Shown piece after piece: positions 53,972 to 59,437 of a DNA stretch of 59,437 bases; positions within the stretch are counted from its first letter, which is position 1; the number at the start of each line of letters is the position of its first letter. The position numbers and the translations under genes were made by a program. The stretch lies in NCBI GenBank assembly GCA_937902925.1, contig CALFNN010000022.1:1-59437 (forward strand). Reading direction: 5' to 3'. The stretch comes from an uncultured Opitutaceae bacterium (GTDB lineage: Bacteria > Verrucomicrobiota > Verrucomicrobiia > Opitutales > Opitutaceae). The notes below the pieces were generated by a model. That model ran no database searches. It worked only from the letters and a program-made list of their open reading frames with translations, and was not told where the DNA came from.

Positions 53972-54682
53972 TCACGCCGTGGCTCCGGCGTAGGCCCTGA
54001 GGCGCGCGCCATCGAGCACATAGATTCTGGAACCCGCTACGCGAATGACCCCTTCCTTCCGCAGCCGGGCAAAGGTGCGGGAGAGCGTTTCGCTCGTCAC
54101 GCCGATTTGACTGGCCAGCACGTTCTTCGCCACGGGCAGATCAAACACCGCGGGGCACCCGGCGGCGGCGGCGGGACTCTGCCGCAACAGCCATTCGGCG
54201 AGGCGCGACTCGACCTGACGCCCTCGCGAGTCCTGCAGCAATCGCAGCAGTTCCTTCAGGTGCAGGCTCATCGACGCGAGCATTTGCAGCGCGAGGTCGG
54301 GCTTCCGGCTCAGGACATCGCGGAAATGCGCTTTGCGCACGAGGATTACCCGTGAATATTCCAGAGCCATCGCGTTGGCGGGATAGCGGTCCATCGCCAT
54401 CGCGGCTTCGGCGAAGCTCTCGGGCGCGCGAAACACCGAGAAAATCTGCTCCCGCCCGTCTGGCGTGACAAAGAAGATGCCGACCTGACCGAGTTGAATG
54501 ACGTGAAAACCATCCACCGGTTCGCCTTCACGAAACAGCACCTCGCGTTTTTCGAGGCTGCGGATGCGGCAGCCCTCCGCGATGGTCGCGAGATCTTCGG
54601 ACGACAATCCGGCGAACATCCGGCACTGCCTTAGGCCGGCGATGAGCACCGTGAGATGATGATCGAGGGACGCATCGCGCAT
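53972..54682 (-). CDS. Crp/Fnr-family regulator (DNR-like)
   Basis: 236 residues from ATG 54682 (GTG 54712 is possible). The cyclic-nucleotide-like domain holds MFAGLSSEDLATIAEGC and GEPVDGFHVIQLGQVGIFFV; the HTH has VTSETLSRTFARLRKEG, with the E--SR recognition residues that read TTGAT in FNR. It lacks the N-terminal Cys group of oxygen-sensing FNR, so it is DNR/NnrR-like. It is next to ptsI, and five TTGAT-N4-ATCAA boxes in the window fit it. Confidence 0.9.
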   Translation of the reverse strand: MRDASLDHHLTVLIAGLRQCRMFAGLSSEDLATIAEGCRIRSLEKREVLFREGEPVDGFHVIQLGQVGIFFVTPDGREQIFSVFRAPESFAEAAMAMDRYPANAMALEYSRVILVRKAHFRDVLSRKPDLALQMLASMSLHLKELLRLLQDSRGRQVESRLAEWLLRQSPAAAAGCPAVFDLPVAKNVLASQIGVTSETLSRTFARLRKEGVIRVAGSRIYVLDGARLRAYAGATA

Positions 54683-54793
54683 GGCATCGAGGCTGGCGCA
54701 TTGCACCCTCACATTTCAATCCATGACTGTGGCAGTAATGCCTATGCGGGTATGATATTTCTTTTGGCCTCTTCTCCGGCCCGCGAAATCATA

Positions 54794-55021
54794 TCACTGT
54801 TTTTCGAGTAGCCGGATGAGTCGCAGAACGACATGAAATTGGCGCAGACGTTTACCTTGCTCCCAATCCGATACCGTCTGCTGAGAAACGCCGACTTCGC
54901 GCGCGAACTGCCCTTGGCTCAACTCAAGCCGCTCCCGCAATCTCCGAATCGCGGCGGCTAGCGCCGTGATCGAACGCGCGGTCGGTTTCGTCGGCAAACG
55001 GTTCATCTCGTCAGGCTTCAC
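54794..55021 (-). CDS. Small XRE-type regulator
   Basis: 75 residues from GTG 55021 (ATG 55006 possible). The HTH is LRERLELSQGQFAREVGV followed by QTVSDWEQGKR, typical XRE. Stand-alone; no obvious target. Lies between the Crp/Fnr gene and a response regulator. Confidence 0.85.
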   Translation of the reverse strand: MKPDEMNRLPTKPTARSITALAAAIRRLRERLELSQGQFAREVGVSQQTVSDWEQGKRLRQFHVVLRLIRLLEKQ

Positions 55022-55072
55022 AGACCACCGCCTTCGTCGAAGCCTGCACGTGTCGTCGGCGCTCTCGGCGTT

Positions 55073-55498
55073 TCATGGCGTGCTTTCGATCACTTGCCGA
55101 ACAATCGCCAGCAAGGCGTCGAGTTGCACAGGCTTGCTCAAAATGTGATCGACGGCCAGTGCGCGGTAAGCTTCGACCTCGGCATCACGCAGACGGGAGC
55201 TGTGAACGACGATGGTGCCGGAGAACGCGGTATCGCGAAGTTTCGAGACCAGCGCCAGACCCGATCGGCGGGGCATTTGGTGATCTGTGATCAGCAGGTG
55301 GAAAAACTTCACGTCGGCGGTGATTCGCTCCAGCGCCTCCTCGCCATCCGCCACGCGCTCGACGTGGTGCCCCTCGCGCTCCAACACGCTCTTTACCAGG
55401 AAGGCGATTGGATCGTCGTCCTCCGCGCAAAGCACCCGCAGCGCCTTCCGTCCGTGAGCGTTGGTTGGCTGCGCCCGTTCCCGCGCCCCGCGGTTCAT
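55073..55498 (-). CDS. Single-domain response regulator 1
   Basis: 141 residues, only a receiver domain: CAEDDDP (acidic pocket), LLITDHQMP (phospho-Asp) and SKPVQ (Lys). There is no output domain, so it acts on a partner protein. It overlaps the second regulator by 4 bases (stop/ATG). Confidence 0.88.
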   Translation of the reverse strand: MNRGARERAQPTNAHGRKALRVLCAEDDDPIAFLVKSVLEREGHHVERVADGEEALERITADVKFFHLLITDHQMPRRSGLALVSKLRDTAFSGTIVVHSSRLRDAEVEAYRALAVDHILSKPVQLDALLAIVRQVIESTP

Positions 55499-55938
55499 AC
55501 GGCAGAGTGCGCCACTGCCCCACCAGTGGCTGAAGGGGCGTCGGAAGGAACCGGCGGCAACGGCGATGAAAAGCCCTCTTCGAGGCGGGCCAAAAAGGCC
55601 GGATGATTGAACGGTTTTTGCATGACCCCGAGCGCGCCGAGATCGGCGCTACGACGTTCAAAACCGCCGGAGAATGCTCCCGTCATGAACCACACGCGGA
55701 GCGCTCGCCCGCGCGTCTGCGCTTGGCCCTGCAACCGCAGGCAGGTGTCAAAGCCGTTCATCACCGGCATATGGACATCGATCAACGCCCCGTCGATTGA
55801 CTCCTGTTCGGCCAGCGCGAGCCCCGCTGCACCGGACTCCGCCGTCAGAACACGATAGTTCGCCAGCTCCAGAAAATACGCCAGCGACGTGCACACGGAA
55901 GATTGATCGTCGATTACAAGCAGGGTGCGTTGGGACAT
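55495..55938 (-). CDS. Single-domain response regulator 2
   Basis: 147 residues from ATG 55938 (MSQRTLLVIDDQ). LVIDDQ, LIDVHMP and KPF are the receiver Asp and Lys motifs; no output domain. The upstream ATG 55962 adds a few residues. No histidine kinase is nearby, so the partner kinase is elsewhere. Confidence 0.87.
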   Translation of the reverse strand: MSQRTLLVIDDQSSVCTSLAYFLELANYRVLTAESGAAGLALAEQESIDGALIDVHMPVMNGFDTCLRLQGQAQTRGRALRVWFMTGAFSGGFERRSADLGALGVMQKPFNHPAFLARLEEGFSSPLPPVPSDAPSATGGAVAHSAV

Positions 55939-56087
55939 TGGCGGGGTGGGGCTTTCTGTCACTTTAAGTCAACTTGCGGAAGGGCATCTTCCCGCTCAAT
56001 GCCGATGACTGCGCATTTTTTGTGCATCTGTAATAGGAGTATCATCGTGCGGTCATAGACAAGCCGATCCGACTGCTAGCATGGGCA

Positions 56088-56396
56088 GTGACTCCTACTC
56101 TCCGGCTCGCCCAAAATCTCCGCTACCTCCGACTGCGGGCCGATTTCACTCAGGAGCAGATGGCCGAGATCGTCGGGTTCGAATTCAAGTTCTATCAGAA
56201 GCTGGAGGGTGGTCGAAAACCCCAGATCAAAGTTGAGACGGTCGAACGGCTGGCGAAGCCCTTTGGCTTGGAGGCGTGGCAGTTGCTCGCTCCCCTTGCG
56301 ACGTTGCGCCGGGCCAAAGTCAAATTTCCTAAAACTCGCACTCCTTCGTCTCGCGGGCCGCGGGCCAAGTGGAAGGGGGAGCGTCGGGTTCAATAA
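56088..56396 (+). CDS. XRE-type regulator, first of two
   Basis: 102 residues, GTG start. HTH region FTQEQMAEIVGFEFKFYQKL then EGGRKPQIKVETVERLA; the C-terminal part is basic. Same direction as the second XRE gene 88 bases on. Likely plasmid or defence-associated. Confidence 0.75.
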   Translation: MTPTLRLAQNLRYLRLRADFTQEQMAEIVGFEFKFYQKLEGGRKPQIKVETVERLAKPFGLEAWQLLAPLATLRRAKVKFPKTRTPSSRGPRAKWKGERRVQ

Positions 56397-56484
56397 AAGT
56401 CTTCGATCCATGCGTTGCGTGTCGGTGCGGCCATCCTGACTACTGTCTGTGTCAATCAGGGTCAACAAATTTTAGAATCCCGGC

Positions 56485-56721
56485 TTGGATACCACCGAAG
56501 CCTTCGCCCACGTCCTCCTCCGTTTTCGCCAGCAAAAGGGGCTTACCCATGAAGCCCTCGCCGAGCGCTCCGGTTTGCATCCCACCACGCTGTCCCTGTT
56601 GGAGCGTTCCAAGCGGCAGCCCAGCCTCACCACGATTTTCTTGCTGGCGGATGGACTCGGGATCGAGCCCGACAAACTCATCCGTGAAGTGAAGAAATTG
56701 CGGCCCAAGCTCCGGAAGTAA
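56485..56721 (+). CDS. XRE-type regulator, second of two
   Basis: 78 residues, TTG start. FRQQKGLTHEALAERSGL and HPTTLSLLERSKRQPS form a clear XRE HTH. Followed 86 bases later by a PD-(D/E)XK-like gene, so it may control it. Confidence 0.8.
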   Translation: MDTTEAFAHVLLRFRQQKGLTHEALAERSGLHPTTLSLLERSKRQPSLTTIFLLADGLGIEPDKLIREVKKLRPKLRK

Positions 56722-56807
56722 TTTTCCGCCCCACTCCTCGCGGGACAAGCCCATGCAGCGAACTTGCGGGCCGCACGCGCGAGACTCAAGGTAGGTAGTC
56801 CAGCCCC

Positions 56808-57659
56808 GTGAAAGCCCACCGCCACGCCAAGCCCTTTCCCGGCCCTAAGCTCTATCAGCAACGTGCGGAGGTCGCTCTGCCGTTGCTCGTGCGCCAAGCT
56901 TTCGCTCAGCACGATGTCACCTACCAGGATTTGGCGCGGGAGATGGGCATGGCGAATCACCGCAACCTCAACTACGTGCTCGGAAGCGTAGGTTTCGCGC
57001 TCGTGAAGCTTGGGCGGAAATGGGGCGAAAAAATCCCGCCCATTCAGACGCTCGTGGTGAACAAGAAAACCCGGCTGCCGGGATCGGGCGGTCGCTGGTT
57101 CGCGGCGGGCGCTCGCCACCAGCAACTCGATCCCGCCGCACTCAAGCTTGTGATCTTGGAGCGACACGCAGCCGTATTCAAATATCCCAAGTGGCGCGAC
57201 GTGCTGCGCCACTTCAACCTTCCTGAAGTTGAGACCGCTTTTGCCGATCTGCATGAACGGGCCGCGAAATCAGGTAGAGGCGGCCCGGAGAGCCAGCGGC
57301 ACATCGACCTGAAAAACGAGATCGCTCAAAAGCCGTGGCTGGCGGGGTTGAAATTTCCGCCCGGTGGCACCGTCGAACGTCCGATTCCTTCCGGCGACGA
57401 GTTGGATGTCTGCTTTGAATCCAACGACGCCTTGGCCGGGGTTGAAGTTAAGTCGCTGACCTCGGACGAGGCTGACCTCGCGCGTGGGTTATATCAGGCC
57501 GTCAAGTATGAGGCCGTTCTCACGAAGTGGGTCGCTTTTCAGCGCAAACGGCAGCTTGTCTCCGTGGTTCTTGTGGTTGAAGGGACGTTGCCGAACCGTT
57601 TGCTGGCGTTGCGCAACGCTCTTGGCGTCCGGGTCGTCGAGTTGAAGCGTGTCAGGTGA
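56808..57659 (+). CDS. PD-(D/E)XK-like protein with N-terminal HTH-like region
   Basis: 283 residues, GTG start. The N-terminal part is helical (LAREMGMANHRNLNYVLGSV) and could be a DNA-binding region. The C-terminal half has a candidate nuclease core: GDELDVCFESND with the acidic residue, GVEVKS as E-x-K, and GLYQAVKYEAVL as the QxxxY-type helix. It could be a restriction-type or mobile-element endonuclease. It follows an XRE regulator. No partner methylase is visible. Family unassigned. Confidence 0.6.
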   Translation: MKAHRHAKPFPGPKLYQQRAEVALPLLVRQAFAQHDVTYQDLAREMGMANHRNLNYVLGSVGFALVKLGRKWGEKIPPIQTLVVNKKTRLPGSGGRWFAAGARHQQLDPAALKLVILERHAAVFKYPKWRDVLRHFNLPEVETAFADLHERAAKSGRGGPESQRHIDLKNEIAQKPWLAGLKFPPGGTVERPIPSGDELDVCFESNDALAGVEVKSLTSDEADLARGLYQAVKYEAVLTKWVAFQRKRQLVSVVLVVEGTLPNRLLALRNALGVRVVELKRVR

Positions 57660-58442
57660 GAGGATCGCGTCGTCGTTTCCGTTCCGCCGGGCATTGATTA
57701 TCGGGCAGGGGAAAGGTCTTTCCCCTCGGTCGAGCCTGCGTCTCGCCCTCCCTATTCTGCGGGGACACCCCGCAACGCCCCGACGCCGGCCAGGGCCGGA
57801 ATTCTTCCAGCGCGCCACTCCGCGGGTGGCGTTCCGGCGCTCCGTTACGCTCACGCGGAATCTTGGTCGCTGCGAAACGGAGACGGCTCGGCTTCCGCGC
57901 TTTTCGGCCGCCTTTGGCGAACCGTCGCCCGAGCCCGACCGTTCGCCAAGTCGCTTGCTCCGCAGGCTGCGCGCCCGACCTCGGCGGCCCCGCGCTCCCG
58001 CTGGTCGCCGACTCCGTTCCTCCGCGCCCCGATTCCCGCGTCGGCTCCACTGCGCACCTCCACGCCGCCCGCTGCGCTGGCCGTGATGACAGTTGTCAGC
58101 AACGGGCTTCGCCCGACCCGCTGAAATCGCTCAAACGCCGCTGGGCTGGGTCGCTCGCTCTCGTTGCGCCGCTCGCGCATTCATAGAGTGCGAAGCCTGT
58201 CCCCTGTGGGCTGCCTCATTATAGCGCACGGGGTCCGGCTGGCGGCCCTGCGGCGCGAGCGCCTCGGTCCGTCCGCGCCTCAAGGTCGTGCCGCCCAAGC
58301 CCGGCCTCCACCTTGACCCTCGGCGCTGATCGTCGGCATCCCTCCGGGGCGGCCGATTTAACGGTTCGGCTCGGATGGGGTCCGCGCAGCGCGGCCCGCT
58401 GCACCAGCGCCCTCGTTGGGGCGCAAGAGAAAGCAGAAAGTC
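57660..58442. other. Hairpin-rich non-coding stretch
   Basis: About 780 bases with no gene I accept. GGGGAAAG-GT-CTTTCCCC at 57708-57725 is a perfect 8-bp stem, probably a terminator for the gene ending at 57659. Nested repeats GCCGGAA...TTCCGGC and CGCCAC...GTGGCG at about 57796-57836 form a larger cruciform. Short frames here have poor composition. It could be an origin, a regulatory RNA or debris, and it leads up to DUF932. Confidence 0.5.
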
Positions 58443-59309
58443 ATGACAACGATTGAAACGGTTCCGGCCTCCCGCGCTTCCCGCGCGTTCTCCCTCGACG
58501 ATCTCCGCCGCGTCGCTCCTTCGGTGTTTGCCGAGTCGGCGCGTCCCGGAGTGTCATCCCGCTACACCTTCGTTTCCACGGCGCAGGTCGTTGACCTGCT
58601 TCAGGGCGAAGGCTGGGAGCCCGTCAAAGCGAACCAGCAGCGCGTGCGGCTCTCCGACCGGCAGGGCTTCCAGATGCATGAAGTCCGCTTCGCCCGGCGC
58701 GACGATCTTGCCCGCGACCATTTCGAGGTCGGCGATTGCCGGCCCGAGTTGGTCCTGCAAAACGCGCACGATGGCACGCGCGCCTATCGCATCGACGCCG
58801 GACTTTACCGGCTCGTCTGCCGCAACGGGCTTGTGGTCGCGGACGCTGATTTCGCGCATGTCGCCATCCGGCACGTCGACGTTTCGGCGGACAAGTTCGC
58901 CGCGGCCGCGCAGGCAGTCGCACAGAGCACGCCGCGTGTGCTGGAGGTCATCGCCCGCTGGCGGGCCGTGCAGTTGACCGGGCTCGCCCGGCACAATTTC
59001 GCGTGCCGGGCGGCGGCGTTGCGCTGGGATGCCGAACAACCGGTGACGCGGCTCCTCAACCCGGACGCGTTGCTGGCGCCCGTGCGCTATGGTGACCGGG
59101 AAACCGATCTCTGGACGACGTTCAACGTCGCGCAGGAGCATTTGCTGCGCGGCGGTCTCCGCTACTCCGGCCACATCCCCGCGGCGCCCGACGCGGTGTT
59201 CCCGACGCACTTCGTCCGTAACACGACGCGGCCGGTCGGCGGCCTGACCCAAGCCCAGGCCCTCAACAAGGCGCTGTGGGCGCTCGCCGAGGAATTCTCG
59301 CAAAACTGA
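58443..59309 (+). CDS. DUF932 plasmid/phage protein
   Basis: 288 residues from ATG 58443 (AGAAAG-type RBS). The pattern SSRYTFVSTAQVVDLLQGEGW, HEVRFAR, LQNAHDGTRAYRIDAGLYRL VCRNGLVV is that of DUF932, common on plasmids and mobile islands. Function unknown, perhaps anti-restriction or DNA maintenance. It is followed by a partial gene. Confidence 0.92.
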   Translation: MTTIETVPASRASRAFSLDDLRRVAPSVFAESARPGVSSRYTFVSTAQVVDLLQGEGWEPVKANQQRVRLSDRQGFQMHEVRFARRDDLARDHFEVGDCRPELVLQNAHDGTRAYRIDAGLYRLVCRNGLVVADADFAHVAIRHVDVSADKFAAAAQAVAQSTPRVLEVIARWRAVQLTGLARHNFACRAAALRWDAEQPVTRLLNPDALLAPVRYGDRETDLWTTFNVAQEHLLRGGLRYSGHIPAAPDAVFPTHFVRNTTRPVGGLTQAQALNKALWALAEEFSQN

Positions 59310-59356
59310 AACCCTCAACGGGAGCGGCGGTGCGCCGCCGCTCCCACCTTTTTCCC

Positions 59357-59437
59357 ATGACCAATCTCAATTTTCCCGTGCGGCGCCGCACTCGCGACGC
59401 CTATCCCGTGCTCCGGCACAAGCCGGAGAAAATCGTC
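59357..59437 (+). CDS. Partial gene at the right edge
   Basis: ATG 59357 opens MTNLNFPVRRRTRDAYPVLR and runs into the window edge; 27 residues are visible. It follows DUF932 closely, so it is likely in the same plasmid operon. No function can be given. Confidence 0.5.
   Translation, partial: MTNLNFPVRRRTRDAYPVLRHKPEKIV

Overview
The window is about 59 kb of high-GC bacterial DNA that reads as one stretch of a conjugative element (plasmid or integrative element) loaded with nitrogen-oxide respiration and copper genes. The host is probably a verrucomicrobium of the Opitutaceae type. That is inferred from the clade II nos layout, the DUF932 plasmid gene and the overall protein style; there is no rRNA in the window to confirm it. 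No tRNA, rRNA or CRISPR array was seen.

Left backbone, 1-8.2 kb: a type IV secretion block (partial VirB4-type ATPase, VirB3-like protein, VirB2/TrbC-type pilin), a MobF relaxase-helicase with a small coupled gene, then a divergent VirD4-type coupling protein. A recurring GGGTAGT motif lies before the pilin gene and between the relaxase and coupling-protein genes, which is the best place for an oriT or transfer operators.

Nitrate block, 8.2-14.7 kb, all minus strand: membrane subunit, Nap/Nas-type molybdopterin oxidoreductase, four-cluster ferredoxin, Rieske protein, NarK transporter and a MOSC protein, probably one operon for a non-canonical quinol-linked nitrate reductase. Directly upstream, 14.8-20.6 kb, on the same strand, is a tightly packed series: RIC (Fe-S repair), DGC zinc protein, zinc-ribbon PLP enzyme, GNAT, NadA, nitronate-monooxygenase-like enzyme and DUF3088. 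It diverges from an Rrf2 regulator. It looks like a nitrosative-stress module and is the best candidate here for an undescribed system.

Copper and efflux block, 21.7-32 kb: a TonB-dependent copper receptor with a small Cys-containing partner, a DUF6448 protein, and a TetR-controlled RND tripartite efflux operon. Nos block, 32.4-40.3 kb: azurin, nosZ (clade II, lipobox signal), nosB-like, nosD, nosF and nosY on the minus strand, with a CusF-Sco fusion and two small genes on the plus strand. The DUF2249 operon follows (DUF2249, double DUF2249, NnrS/heme-copper-like membrane protein, DUF59, AhpD-like, DUF488).

Patchwork block, 43.9-52 kb: LysR, ferredoxin, an in-frame chimera of a truncated FTR1 permease and an NsrR tail, a second DUF3088, gdhA, an IS630 remnant, a cytochrome c-FTR1 permease and nirK. 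Then come a PTS enzyme I and a Crp/Fnr regulator. Five TTGAT-N4-ATCAA-like boxes precede azurin, sco, a small Cys protein, the DUF2249 operon and ptsI, and the Crp/Fnr protein carries the E--SR recognition helix that fits them, so the element appears to carry its own anaerobic/NO regulon.

Right end, 54.8-59.4 kb: small XRE regulators, two output-less response regulators, a PD-(D/E)XK-like protein, a hairpin-rich non-coding stretch, and DUF932, a plasmid-type gene that again suggests mobile backbone. Together the genes cover nitrate to nitrite, nitrite to NO and N2O to N2. No recognisable NO reductase was found.
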